A DNA stretch of 64,000 bases from Halotia branconii CENA392 (GTDB lineage Bacteria; Cyanobacteriota; Cyanobacteriia; Cyanobacteriales; Nostocaceae): NCBI RefSeq assembly GCF_029953635.1, contig NZ_CP124543.1, positions 661,455 to 725,454 of the forward strand. Reading direction: 5' to 3'. Numbering within the stretch: position 1 is the stretch's first letter; each line of letters starts with the position of its first letter. Of this stretch, positions 1-9,113 are shown piece after piece. The position numbers and the translations under genes were made by a program. The notes under the pieces are model-generated. The model was not told the DNA's origin and ran no database searches. It saw nothing but the letters and a program-made list of their open reading frames with translations.

Positions 1-2812
1 GTACAACCCGCCCAGCTTGGAGTACATAGATTTGGTGAGCATTACGGATGGTGCTAAGTCGGTGAGCGATCGCTATTCTGGTAACTTGTAATTTATCTAA
101 ACTTTCACTCACAATTGCCTGGGTTCTGTTATCTAAAGCACTAGTAGCCTCATCAAATAATAAAATGCGGGGTTTTAATGCTAAAGCACGAGCAATCAAC
201 AACCGTTGTCGTTGTCCTCCAGAAAGATTGCCACCACCCTCACTAATTACTGTATGCATTTCCATTGGCATGGCGGCAATATCATCAGCAAATCCAGACA
301 TTCGTGCAGCTTCCCAGGCTTCATCTAGGGTAATCTGAGCGCCACCAGCAATATTATCGAAAATTGAGGCTGCTGTCAGTTGCCCACCCTGCAAGACAAC
401 ACCCAATTGTCGGCGTACAGCGTCTACATCTAAACCAGACAAATCTTGACCATCGTAATAGATAGTACCAGCTTCGGGGGTTTCAAACCCTAGTAGTAAT
501 CGGAATATTGTTGATTTACCACTTCCAGATCCTCCGACAAAAGCAATGAACTCCCCAGGCTTTGCAGAGATACTCACATCATCCAACGTCAGCGCTCCAT
601 CACTGCGGTAACGAAATGTCACATGATCTACAACAATTTTGCCAATGAGATTGCCTGGATCGGCTTTGCTGCGATCCACTTCCGGTATAGTTGCTAAAAT
701 TGGCTGAGTGCGTTTCCACTGCGGGACGACCTGCAAAACTTCAGTAACTGTATTGCTCAGGTCTGTGGCTCCCCTAATAAAATTGCCAAAGGCTGCATTG
801 AAAGCTAAAAAAGTACCAAGAGATAATCCAATCGCTCCTGAAGTCTGAGCTTCTTCAAACAAACTAATGGTGAACCAAAAAAGTATTCCAGAAGTTAGTG
901 TAGGCATCAATGTATTGAAAAGTGCTACAAAATCTTCAACTTGTTGTGTACTAAGTTCAAGTTTGACTTGCCGAGAGTAGTTTTTACTCCAAGAAGCAAA
1001 GGCACGATCCTCAGCGCCAGCAACATGCAGTTTAGAAATTCCGTTGATTAACTGCACCGTTTGTCCAAAAATATCCCCCTGCAATTCCAGCAGTGGACGC
1101 ACCTTACGCAGCAGGACTACACCAGAGAGGGTAGTTACAGCAACAGCAACGAAAGCAACAGCAACAGCAACGAAAGCTAATTTGAAGTTGTAGTAAAACA
1201 ACTGCCCCAAGTAAAACAGTGCAAACAGACTAGTAATTAGATTTATTAGGGTTTTACCACTAAGTTGGCGGCGGATTGTGCTTATTGATGATACGCGGGA
1301 CTGAAGGTCGCCTGTTGTGTACTGCCGAAAAAATGATACAGGAAGATTAAGCAGTCGATCCCATACAGCTGCTTGAGTAGAAGCATCAGAAGCCGTTTCC
1401 ATTCGCAGAATCGCAAAACCTTGAGTTAGCTGAAATAAGGCTGTTCCTAAAGCAGCAATCAGTAGCCCTAATCCAACTTGCAGCAGTAGTCCCCTATCGC
1501 TATCTGGAATCGCGTTGTCCATGAGAATCGCGATCGCTTGGGGTGTGAGCATTCCCAGTAATGTCACGGTAATGCCAGTAAATAAAATAGCCAGCAGTTC
1601 TCTTGTTTGTCCTTTAAATGCGAATTGGAGTAGATCTAAAGCTGTAAGTGCCTTATCGGGCAAAGATCGATAAAACATATAAGCAATGGGAACCAGTGTT
1701 GCGGCTATACCTTCATCTACTCTTAAGCGGGTCTGCTCAACTGGGTCAAATATCTCATAGCTAGTTGCAGATATCGGTAACAGTGCAACTGGTCGGTTGT
1801 CCTGCTCAGTATAGGCTACTAAAGCACCAGAATCCTTCTCCCACCAGTTGTCCCGCAGCAACACCCGCCGCATCCGAATACGCGAAGCCCGAACAATTGC
1901 TTCCAATGGCTCTTTAACCCGCTTAAGATTTTCCGAGCGAGCCGGAGGGCAGATTTTCACCCCCAAAGCCCTTCCTACTGCACCAGCAGCGATTAATAAA
2001 GGTGTGCCTTCGAGGAAAAAGTTCCCGTCTTGATAATTCAGGGTCGATGCTAGCTCCCCTAAAGCCTCTGCTGTGACTTGGCGGTTGAGACGTTGGCGGT
2101 CGCGTAATCGTTGTAGTTCATCGTCCGCTTCTTGCTGATCTAAAAGGTCAACATAGCGTAAAAGTTGAGTATTAAACTGGGACAATCCTAAAAGCAAAGT
2201 ATCTGAATTATGGATTTCTGAAGTAGCTAGAGTAGTAAGTTGAACCCCCTCGACAGCTTCCAGCCACATTTTATCGCCCAGGCAAAAAGTTCCTGCTGTA
2301 CTGGTTAAAGTCAAATCCTCAAACCCCAGCCAGCGAACAGTCCCTTGCTGAAGCTGTACCCAACAAACAACACCCGCTTCCGGCTGGAAAGTCTGACCAG
2401 CGATGAGAGAAAATCTTGCCTGTTCACAAGCCCTTACCTGAATTGCTGGTGTGGCAAACTGGGACGTAGTACCAAGTTGTTTAAGCCAATTTTCTACCCA
2501 GGTGGTTGCTATTATATCTGCGTTGGCTACTAATTCACTGAAACATTCTTGATGTAGTTGTAACAGTTCTGTCTCTCCAACTGGCACTGCCAAAATCTGG
2601 TTGTACTGTTTGTCATAACTAGCAGCCGTTCCAAAAAGTGTCTCCCCCAGACTACAACTGCATAAATAACGGCGAGTACCTTCGATAACACCATCTTTAA
2701 CTGTGACAGCAAACAGTGCGATCGAGCCAGATTGAATTACCCAAACTTTATAAGGGTCATCCAGCAGTATCGGCTCATTGCCTTTAACTTGGTAAAGTTG
2801 TCCTTTTAACAT
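1..2812 (-). CDS. NHLP-family bacteriocin export ABC transporter, permease/ATPase (cyclic-nucleotide-binding N-terminus), 3' end cut by window
   Basis: The minus-strand frame opens at ATG 2812-2810 (MLKGQLYQVKGNEP) and stays open to base 1, so about 937 residues are visible and the C-terminus is missing. The N-terminal ~400 residues are soluble and begin with a cyclic-nucleotide-binding-like fold. A six-helix exporter domain follows, then a nucleotide-binding domain with Walker A (GSGSGKST, about residue 762), signature LSGGQRQR, Walker B plus D-loop (ILLFDEATSALD) and H-loop (IAHRLSTIR). No C39 peptidase is present. This is the architecture of the second ABC subunit of NHLP (proteusin) export systems. 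It is expected to pair with the peptidase-bearing subunit at 3519-5852 in the inner membrane and export the processed peptide. The gap to that gene holds a minisatellite and a mobile-looking element. The family call is confident; the substrate is inferred from the precursor at 14581. Confidence 0.88.
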   Translation of the reverse strand, partial: MLKGQLYQVKGNEPILLDDPYKVWVIQSGSIALFAVTVKDGVIEGTRRYLCSCSLGETLFGTAASYDKQYNQILAVPVGETELLQLHQECFSELVANADIIATTWVENWLKQLGTTSQFATPAIQVRACEQARFSLIAGQTFQPEAGVVCWVQLQQGTVRWLGFEDLTLTSTAGTFCLGDKMWLEAVEGVQLTTLATSEIHNSDTLLLGLSQFNTQLLRYVDLLDQQEADDELQRLRDRQRLNRQVTAEALGELASTLNYQDGNFFLEGTPLLIAAGAVGRALGVKICPPARSENLKRVKEPLEAIVRASRIRMRRVLLRDNWWEKDSGALVAYTEQDNRPVALLPISATSYEIFDPVEQTRLRVDEGIAATLVPIAYMFYRSLPDKALTALDLLQFAFKGQTRELLAILFTGITVTLLGMLTPQAIAILMDNAIPDSDRGLLLQVGLGLLIAALGTALFQLTQGFAILRMETASDASTQAAVWDRLLNLPVSFFRQYTTGDLQSRVSSISTIRRQLSGKTLINLITSLFALFYLGQLFYYNFKLAFVAVAVAFVAVAVTTLSGVVLLRKVRPLLELQGDIFGQTVQLINGISKLHVAGAEDRAFASWSKNYSRQVKLELSTQQVEDFVALFNTLMPTLTSGILFWFTISLFEEAQTSGAIGLSLGTFLAFNAAFGNFIRGATDLSNTVTEVLQVVPQWKRTQPILATIPEVDRSKADPGNLIGKIVVDHVTFRYRSDGALTLDDVSISAKPGEFIAFVGGSGSGKSTIFRLLLGFETPEAGTIYYDGQDLSGLDVDAVRRQLGVVLQGGQLTAASIFDNIAGGAQITLDEAWEAARMSGFADDIAAMPMEMHTVISEGGGNLSGGQRQRLLIARALALKPRILLFDEATSALDNRTQAIVSESLDKLQVTRIAIAHRLSTIRNAHQIYVLQAGRVV

Positions 2813-2820
2813 AATTATTT

Positions 2821-2859
2821 TGTCAGTTGTCAGTTGTTAGTTGTCAGTTGTCATTGGTC
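2821..2859. repeat. heptamer-type short tandem repeat
   Basis: Tandem TTGTCAG/TTGTTAG-like heptamers lie directly upstream of the ABC gene start. Short tandem heptamers of this kind are common between genes in Nostocales. A second tract of the same motif is at 42571-42600. Confidence 0.7.
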
Positions 2860-3195
2860 AAGGTTCAACTTTCACCTTTTGAGGTTCAACTTTCAGCTTC
2901 TGAGGTTCAACTTTCAGCTTTTGAGGTTCAACTTTCAGCTTCTGAGGTTCAACTTTCAGCTTCTGAGGTTCAACTTTCAGCTTCTGAGGTTCAACTTTCG
3001 GCTTCTGAGGTTCAACTTTCAGCTTCTGAGGTTCAACTTTCAGCTTCTGAGGTTCAACTTTCGGCTTCTGAGGTTCAACTTTCGGTTTCTGAGGTTCAAG
3101 TTTCGGCTTCTGAGGTTCAACTTTCGGCTTCCGAGGTTCAACTTTCAGCTTCTGAGGTTCAACTTTCAGCTTCTGAGGTTCAACTTTCAGCTTCT
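2860..3195. repeat. 21-bp minisatellite, 16 copies
   Basis: Sixteen head-to-tail copies of a 21-bp unit (consensus GAGGTTCAACTTTCAGCTTC plus T) run without spacers. Copies differ by one to three bases (AGC/GGC, TTT/TTC, one CAA to CAA/G change). The unit splits into three related 7-mers (GGTTCAA, CTTTCAG, CTTCTGA), which suggests growth from a heptamer repeat. Because 21 is a multiple of three and the unit lacks stops, long ORFs appear on both strands (heptad VEPQKLK on minus), but none has a ribosome site. The array resumes for about one unit at 3461-3481, after the inserted element at 3196-3460. Confidence 0.9.
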
Positions 3196-3460
3196 GATGC
3201 CATTTCACGAAATTATTGATACAAATTACTTTTCTTACTCCCCCTGCCTCCGGTCACTGAGTTTCGACTACGCGGCAATCGAGCGAAGTCGAGATTCAAC
3301 TGCCGCGTAGCCGAAGTGCTGCTTCACCTGCTTCCCCTGCCTCCCCTGCCTCCTCTGCTTCCCCTGCTCCACGGCAGTTGCTTGCTCCTGGGGGGAACCC
3401 CCAAGACCGCACTGCCTCCCCTGCTTGCCCAAATGTATCAACTTTAAAGTGAAACGGTAT
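3196..3460. mobile_element. MITE-like element, copy A, inserted in the minisatellite
   Basis: The left end reads CCATTTCACGAAATTATTGATACA. On the opposite strand the right end reads ATACCGTTTCAC, then a divergent stretch, then GTTGATACA, so the two ends form imperfect inverted repeats of about 27 bp. Just inside the left end is TTACTTTTCTTACTCC followed by a C-rich tract. The same layout in reverse orientation is at 17906-18019, where the interior is much shorter. Here the interior is enlarged by an extra palindromic segment around 3255-3310 and by CCCCTGCCT-like repeats. No transposase is encoded, so movement would need one supplied in trans. Confidence 0.65.
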
Positions 3461-3518
3461 GAGGTTCAACTTTCGTGAGCTTCTTCTTGTTCTCTTCATC
3501 TCCTCGTTTTTTTGTTTG

Positions 3519-5852
3519 TTATGTTTCCTGCAATGCTTCACCTTCAGTGCAGATTAACCGCGAGTACACACCCTCAACTTCCCACAATTCTTGATGAGTG
3601 CCTCGCTGCACTACCTTTCCACGTTCTAAGACGATGATTTCATCACAGTCTCGAATTGTACTTAATCGGTGTGCGACAATAATACAGGTGCATCCCCGTC
3701 GTTGGAGATTTTCGTCAATGTTTTTTTCCGTCTCCACATCTAGGGCGCTGGTAGCTTCATCCATGACGAGTATTGTGGGGTTGTTCACAAAGGCACGGGC
3801 AATTTCTAGCCTTTGTCGTTGACCTCCACTTAAATTAGCAGCTCCTTCCATTAGTTCTGCATCATATCCCCCAGACATGGAGAGAATCACATCCTCAATC
3901 GCCGCATCTTCACAAGCACGCATCAAGTTTTTATCTGCGATCGTGGCATCCCAGAGGGTCAAGTTATCCCTTACCGTACCGCTAAACAGCAAGATATCTT
4001 GTTCAACCATTGCAACAGAGTTAGTCAGTAATTCGTGAGGAATTTGTCCTCTAGGTTTACCATCAAAGAGAATGTCTCCTGTCCAAGGTTCATAAAGCCC
4101 ACTGACGATTTTGGCAACGGTAGACTTACCAGAACCACTTCCACCTACCAAAGCTACTCGCTGTCCGGGTTTGATTGAGAGGTTAAAGTTTTCAATCAAC
4201 GGAGGTTCAAGGGGACTATAGCCAAACGAGATGTTCCGCAACTCGACATACCCCTGTAATCTGGGCAAAGGGGCAGAAAAAGATGAGGAGGATCTTGCTT
4301 CCCCTGCTCCCCCTGCTCCCCCTGCTCCCCCTGCTCCTCCTACTTCCCCTGCTCCTCCTACTTCCCCTGCTCCCCATCTTCTCTTCTCCAACTGCGGATC
4401 TGTTGGATTGTCTAGTACATCATCCAAACGAATCAAGTTGCCTTCTAGCTCTTGTAGAATGCTGCCGAAATTGACGAGATTATTCACAGGCTCCTCGAAA
4501 CTCTGCATTAAACCTTGAAAGGCTATGAGCATTCCAATACTGAGGTGTCCATCCATTACCCGTAAACCACCTACAACTAACAGCAGCATGGAAGAAAGAG
4601 CAGATAAGAGCGTTGGTAATACTGCAAATGTTTGATTTGTTACCCCTAATTCTTGTTGAGAGTTAATTGCCTTAGTGTAATAGCCTGACCACCGAGAAAA
4701 GAAATCTGATTCTAAACCTGATGCTTTGAGAGTTTCTATACTTTGGAGAGCTGCAATCGATGCACCAGCAGCTTTACCATGTTCTTGTATCAATCGCTGA
4801 TTAGCATCTACTCTTTGTCGAGAAATCCACTGCAAAGTAAAGACGTTGATGGCAGCAAAACTAACCACAACTAAGGTTAGTAACCAATCATATTGAAACA
4901 TGATCAGCGCGTAAAAAATCACCATCACTGCATCAATGACAGTAGTCGCCAAACTTCCAGAAAGGACATCAGCAACTTGGTCGTTGAGACTGGTGCGGTT
5001 ACTGATTTCTCCGGCAAAGCGTTGGGCATAAAAGCTCACAGGTAAGCGTAGAATATGCCAGAGAAAGCGACTCGACATGCCAACAGCCAACTTAGTTTTC
5101 AGGTGACGCAGATATCGTAACCGTAGTAGCGTTAGCCACCCTTGAAGTACAGATGCGATCGCCATTGCCAAAATCAAGGGACGCAACCAGTGTTGCCGTT
5201 GTTCGACCAAGATTTCGTCTACAAAAATTTGGCTAAATACAGGTATAGCCAGTCCAATAATAGTTAAGAAAAATCCTGCTATTAGGCAATAAACTAGCGC
5301 ACCAGCAGCCCCTTGTAATCGTTTCCACAAAGATGAAATCATGCTGGGTTTACGACCACCTTTGATGAACTCTGCACCTGGTTCCATCACCAGCACCACT
5401 CCGGTATATCCCTCGTCAAATTCCTGAGGGGATAGATGACGCGGCCCAGTCGCGGGGTCGTTAAGATAAACGCGAGAAGAGCTAAATCCCTCCACTACTA
5501 GAAAGTGATTAAAATTCCAAAACACAATATAGGGAGGATGCAGCCCTTGCAGTTGCTTGAGTTCCTTTTTAAAGCCTTTCGCCTGGAGTCCATAGCTTTT
5601 GGCAGCCTTAAGCATGTTGGACGCTTTACTACCATCACGAGAAACACCGCACTCTCGGCGCAGTTCTGGCAACGGCACAATCCGACCGTAGTAACCTAAA
5701 ATAATTCCCAGAGCAGCAGCACCACATTCCACAGCCTCCATTTGCAGGAGGGTCGGGGTTTTGACGCGCCCCCTGCTTGTGCTTTGCAGCAGTTTTTGCA
5801 AAGGCTGCAAAGGATTAATCGGTTTTACTAAAGTCGCATTAGTTGATACCAC
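3519..5852 (-). CDS. NHLP-family bacteriocin export ABC transporter with N-terminal C39 leader peptidase
   Basis: The 777-residue protein has three parts. The first is a C39 papain-like peptidase with Cys43 (VECGAAAL), His116 (NFNHFLVV) and Asp132 (NDPATG) all in place. The second is a six-helix exporter domain (about 185-480). The third is an ATPase with Walker A (GGSGSGKST), signature LSGGQRQR and Walker B/D-loop (ILVMDEATSALD). C39 domains cut leaders after double glycine, which matches the Gly-Gly at residues 97-98 of the precursor at 14581. The start overlaps the stop of the HlyD-like gene by 14 bp, indicating translational coupling. One oddity is a Gly/Ala/Glu low-complexity stretch (about residues 493-521) between membrane and ATPase domains, encoded by a 9-bp C-rich repeat. 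Peptidase and transporter are expected to act at the inner membrane. Confidence 0.93.
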   Translation of the reverse strand: MVSTNATLVKPINPLQPLQKLLQSTSRGRVKTPTLLQMEAVECGAAALGIILGYYGRIVPLPELRRECGVSRDGSKASNMLKAAKSYGLQAKGFKKELKQLQGLHPPYIVFWNFNHFLVVEGFSSSRVYLNDPATGPRHLSPQEFDEGYTGVVLVMEPGAEFIKGGRKPSMISSLWKRLQGAAGALVYCLIAGFFLTIIGLAIPVFSQIFVDEILVEQRQHWLRPLILAMAIASVLQGWLTLLRLRYLRHLKTKLAVGMSSRFLWHILRLPVSFYAQRFAGEISNRTSLNDQVADVLSGSLATTVIDAVMVIFYALIMFQYDWLLTLVVVSFAAINVFTLQWISRQRVDANQRLIQEHGKAAGASIAALQSIETLKASGLESDFFSRWSGYYTKAINSQQELGVTNQTFAVLPTLLSALSSMLLLVVGGLRVMDGHLSIGMLIAFQGLMQSFEEPVNNLVNFGSILQELEGNLIRLDDVLDNPTDPQLEKRRWGAGEVGGAGEVGGAGGAGGAGGAGEARSSSSFSAPLPRLQGYVELRNISFGYSPLEPPLIENFNLSIKPGQRVALVGGSGSGKSTVAKIVSGLYEPWTGDILFDGKPRGQIPHELLTNSVAMVEQDILLFSGTVRDNLTLWDATIADKNLMRACEDAAIEDVILSMSGGYDAELMEGAANLSGGQRQRLEIARAFVNNPTILVMDEATSALDVETEKNIDENLQRRGCTCIIVAHRLSTIRDCDEIIVLERGKVVQRGTHQELWEVEGVYSRLICTEGEALQET
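4288..4375. repeat. C-rich 9-bp tandem repeat inside a coding region
   Basis: Repeated CCCCTGCTC/CTCCTACTT-type units on the plus strand encode repeated Gly-Ala-Gly/Gly-Glu-Val triplets in the exporter on the minus strand. The motif is the same C-rich sequence found in the intergenic elements at 3300-3430 and 18160-18190. The 9-bp period keeps the frame open. Confidence 0.8.
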
Positions 5853-7284
5853 TGAAAGACCTCAGAATAGGTAAAACATACGTCAAAGGAGCGCGTTCTT
5901 CTACCTTGACTCGAACAACAGTAGTCGTTCCAGAAGAGATTTTCAGTTGCGGTCCGGTGGAAGAAGACCATTTGTAACCACTGAAACTAGAGGAATCCGG
6001 CTCTAAGTCAGCGAATACTTGCATTACTCCTTCCTGTTTTTGAGACATTAAACCTTCCACTACTTCTGGATTGCCCACCACATTAGCAGCTCCCTCCTTA
6101 GTAATGGGAAATGGCGAGACACTGGTAATGGTTCCCACGATGCCGCCAAAGCGTTCCCGTTTAACAGTTTGGGGGGTAATTTGAACCGTCATCCCTGGTT
6201 GAATTTTCTTGCCCTCTGCGATCGCAAAATACGTTATACCAACCAGTTTGCTAGATGGATTTTCTTCATCTATGCTCCCTAACCGAGTTCCCGCATTGAC
6301 AACTTGTCCAGGGGTAACAGTGATTTCTAAAATGCGTCCGTTGTGTTGGCTGACAATCTGACTGTTGGTACTTAGTTGTAGTTCAAGTTTGGCAATTTCT
6401 CGCTTGATTTCTTGAATCTCGTTTTTGCGGGTAGTTGTAGTTTGCAAGTCTTCTTGAGCTAGACTAGCTATTTTACTGTTCTGTTCTTGCAATTGAGCTT
6501 GGATGTTTTTGATTTCGTTCAGGTTTGAGAGGTATTGTTGTTGTGCATCCGCTTCCTTAAGGTCTAATTGCTTCAATTGAGATTCAGCTTCATCAATGCT
6601 GGCACGAGCATTGTCGTATTGTTGCTGTGCTTCTAACACCACATCATCAGTAATCGCTCCCTCTGTCAATAAGCTCTGGCGGTTTTCTAGCCTCTTTTTA
6701 TGGGTAGGAAGCAGTCCTTGGAGTATTTGCAAGCGTCGCTGTAAGTTAAGGCGATCGCGCCCTATTGACACCAATCCTTTTTCCCTTAACACTGGTGTTA
6801 AATCCTGCATGATCTTCAGTCTTTGCTGAAGACTTAGGCGTTGCTCTTGAATTGCCTTTGTATCAAGCTGCTGACGCTGAATTTGTATCAAGCTAGCGTT
6901 GCGATCTTGTGTTTCCAATTGGACTAATTTGGCGCGTGCTAGTTGTAATTGCTTACGCAAGTCAACTTGGTCAATTGTTGCCAATACTTGTCCCTTTTTG
7001 ACGATATCCCCAACTTTAATATTGAGAACAAGCAACTGTCCTGAGCTTAGTGATTGCAGAGGTACAACTTTGCGTGGGTAAATCATTACTCCTCGGCCTT
7101 CAACGGTGATGGGGATACGTCCATAAATACTCCAGACTATGCCTACTCCCACTAGAGAACCCAAAGCGACTAGCGGTAGCCAACTTTTAGGACTGACAAC
7201 TTGCATTAATTGGTCTAGTCTTTCAGGAGAAGATAGTCGCTCTAGTGACTCTTTGCGGAATAAACTACGTTTCTGGTTTAACAT
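5839..7284 (-). CDS. NHLP bacteriocin system secretion protein (HlyD-family periplasmic adaptor)
   Basis: The protein has 481 residues with one membrane anchor near residues 38-56 (WLPLVALGSLVGVGIVWSIYG). A biotinyl-lipoyl-like half (GQLLVLNIKVGDIVKKGQVLATID) is followed by a long coiled coil (about 95-310), the second lipoyl half (VTPGQVVNAGTRLG) and a C-terminal beta-barrel region. This is the membrane-fusion partner that links the inner-membrane ABC exporter to an outer-membrane channel in HlyD-type systems. It lies directly upstream of and overlaps the C39-ABC gene, so the two are co-translated. The start ATG at 7284 gives the usual short cytoplasmic N-terminus. No TolC-like partner is encoded in the window. 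Confidence 0.9.
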   Translation of the reverse strand: MLNQKRSLFRKESLERLSSPERLDQLMQVVSPKSWLPLVALGSLVGVGIVWSIYGRIPITVEGRGVMIYPRKVVPLQSLSSGQLLVLNIKVGDIVKKGQVLATIDQVDLRKQLQLARAKLVQLETQDRNASLIQIQRQQLDTKAIQEQRLSLQQRLKIMQDLTPVLREKGLVSIGRDRLNLQRRLQILQGLLPTHKKRLENRQSLLTEGAITDDVVLEAQQQYDNARASIDEAESQLKQLDLKEADAQQQYLSNLNEIKNIQAQLQEQNSKIASLAQEDLQTTTTRKNEIQEIKREIAKLELQLSTNSQIVSQHNGRILEITVTPGQVVNAGTRLGSIDEENPSSKLVGITYFAIAEGKKIQPGMTVQITPQTVKRERFGGIVGTITSVSPFPITKEGAANVVGNPEVVEGLMSQKQEGVMQVFADLEPDSSSFSGYKWSSSTGPQLKISSGTTTVVRVKVEERAPLTYVLPILRSFSGIN

Positions 7285-7710
7285 TTATCTTCACGTTAAT
7301 AATTTATAAATAGTATTTTTAACTGATTGCTAAAAAACCTTATTTATTCCTTTCTTTGCGTCCTTTGCGTCTTGGCGGTTTGTTTAAAATAAATATTTTA
7401 GTGTTGCGTAATGATATGTAAAAGTCTCACGCAGAGTCGCAGCGAAAAGTTCCTCGTTCGCGTAAGCGTTCCGCAGGAAAGCCGGGTTTCCCGGCGTAGG
7501 AAACTTTTCAAGACAGAGACACAGAGATAGAAAAGATTTATGGTTTGGTATTATTAGAGTAGATAAAGATGTATTTAAATACAATACAAAAATTTTATGT
7601 GAAAGTATTATTATTTTATGTTTTTCATTTTGAGTGAGACTGGCGGCAGAAATGATTGCTAAAATCGCTTGTAGCCGCCATTAATTTAAGGCTAGGTAAT
7701 TTAGATAAAC
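7285..7710. other. intergenic stretch with palindromic repeat remnants
   Basis: No supported gene was seen in these 426 bases. It holds a TTTGCGTCCTTTGCGTCTTGG remnant (7346-7377, on the strand opposite to the related copy at 8850-8880). It also holds an imperfect palindrome at 7446-7508 centred on GCCGGG-TTT-CCCGGC, with outer arms AAAAGTTCCT and AGGAAACTTTT. Both are typical dispersed intergenic sequence. Confidence 0.6.
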
Positions 7711-8805
7711 TCAACTCACTCTTAACCGTTCCTGCATCCATTCAAATCTTTTTCCAGCCAACGCCATACGATCCAAAACACTGGCATCAAGTTCATCTTC
7801 ATATTCCATATTTTCATTTAGTGTTTGGCCTTGACTATAAACGCGCCTGCTATAACCAAGGCGACTAAGCATTCCTTGAAATCTATGAGAAAGTAAAGTA
7901 GCAATCACTTGATAAAAACGAGATGCAAATCCGATATCTTGCTGTAACTTTGCTGCTACTTGCTGTCGTGAAATAGACAAAACTATTGAGTTTTCAATAG
8001 CCTTAATGGTTGTAGCAGGTAAGCGACCATCAATGAAGAGTGTTTCTCCTATAATTTCACCTTTCGATAATTTTGCTATCTCTCGATTTGCAACTTCACT
8101 ATTTTCTATAGCGGCAAAAGCACGAGCTAATGGATTACGTTCATCATCAGAAACAGAGAGTGACATGATGCCACTTATTAGGATATAAAGTGCATCCACA
8201 GGCTTTTGTTCATGGATAAGTACGGTATTAGCGGCAATTTTGTGTTGAGTCCCACAAGCCATTATCCAATCGATGTCACTATCATGCAATTTTCCTAATA
8301 CAAATAACACATCTTTTAATGGTTGTCCTGGAGCTATATGGCTACGACCAAGTTGATTGATGATGCTTTGTATTCTATCTGAAAGTATAATCGCGATCGC
8401 TCGATAAAAGCGCGAAGCAAAACCAACATCTTGCTGCAATTTTGCTGCTAATTCTTGTTGAGGAATTGACAATACTAGCGATTTTTCTACAGCCTTGACG
8501 GTTGTAGCTGTCAGGCGAGTACTGACAAAGGGAACTTCTCCAACAACCTCACCACTAGATAATCTTGCAATTTCTCGATTGGGAGTTTCAATACCTTCGA
8601 TGGCTGCAAAAGCACGAGTCAGAGGATTGTTGTCAGGTTCAGCAGCAGTAACTGTTAACATTCCATCTAGTAGGATATGTAAGGAATTAATAGTTTTCCC
8701 TTCTTGAATGAGTACAGTGCCAGCGGCTATTTCTCTTTGATGACCTATAGCAATCATCCAATCGATGTCACTGTTAGTTAATTCTTTAAGTAGGACTTCT
8801 GTCAT
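7711..8805 (-). CDS. Protein with two tandem cyclic-nucleotide-binding domains
   Basis: The 364 residues contain two copies of a Crp-like sensor fold, about 10-150 and 175-320. Each has a DIDWM motif, a hydrophobic VLIQEGK/VLIHEQK turn, a GE-V/I-GE phosphate-cassette-like turn (SSGEVVGE, SKGEIIGE) and ATT-x-KA-x-E. The copies are clearly similar, suggesting internal duplication. No DNA-binding helix-turn-helix, kinase or channel region is present. The N-terminal region of the NHLP ABC subunit at 1-2812 is of the same general kind. Position between the HlyD-like gene and the MinD-like gene on the same strand suggests a regulatory or scaffolding role in export. The ligand is unknown; the classical Crp cAMP-contact residues are not obvious. 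Confidence 0.75.
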   Translation of the reverse strand: MTEVLLKELTNSDIDWMIAIGHQREIAAGTVLIQEGKTINSLHILLDGMLTVTAAEPDNNPLTRAFAAIEGIETPNREIARLSSGEVVGEVPFVSTRLTATTVKAVEKSLVLSIPQQELAAKLQQDVGFASRFYRAIAIILSDRIQSIINQLGRSHIAPGQPLKDVLFVLGKLHDSDIDWIMACGTQHKIAANTVLIHEQKPVDALYILISGIMSLSVSDDERNPLARAFAAIENSEVANREIAKLSKGEIIGETLFIDGRLPATTIKAIENSIVLSISRQQVAAKLQQDIGFASRFYQVIATLLSHRFQGMLSRLGYSRRVYSQGQTLNENMEYEDELDASVLDRMALAGKRFEWMQERLRVS

Positions 8806-9113
8806 GGGTTAATTACCCTACGTTTTGTAAATGAAAGGTTGAAGAAAAACGAACCGCCAAGACGCAGAGGACGCAGAGAGATGAGACGGTTTTTGAGATT
8901 TATTTAGTAAAACTTTCAGTTTCCCATTTTTGACGGTATTGATGAATCCTGTCTCAGTTATTAAACCCACTAACTATGCAGGCTCCCATAGTAGTAGTCC
9001 AATGTAGGCGAGGACATGAGAACGGAAGAATTGTTGTTTAGTCATCGCGATCGCCTTTTAAAATAGATGAGAAAGATGAAGAAGAAATAATAACTGCTTC
9101 TGCCTTCTGATTT
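8806..9113. other. intergenic stretch with dispersed repeat remnant
   Basis: No convincing gene was seen. Bases 8850-8880 carry CGAACCGCCAAGACGCAGAGG, a dispersed remnant also seen inverted at 7346-7380 and, diverged, between ureD and ureA (37018-37050). A 23-codon minus ORF (9045-8974) follows a weak ribosome site but has no supporting features. Confidence 0.5.

Noticed and set aside
2860..3195. CRISPR-like array
   Set aside because: Repeats are directly contiguous with no spacers and no cas genes.
2858..3208. 116-codon minus ORF of VEPQKLK heptads in the minisatellite (and overlapping plus ORFs)
   Set aside because: Open only because the 21-bp unit has no stops. It has no ribosome site and frames are equally open on both strands.
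3296..3541. 81-codon minus ORF between the two ABC genes
   Set aside because: Made of the MITE-like element and C-rich repeats (GEAGEAGEA). It has no start signal.
7384..7584. 66-codon minus ORF
   Set aside because: Translation of a dispersed palindromic repeat; no ribosome site.
8974..9045. 23-codon minus ORF (MTKQQFFRSHVLAYIG) after a weak AAGG
   Set aside because: Too short, with no support beyond position. A second RiPP precursor was considered, but it has no leader or Gly-Gly.
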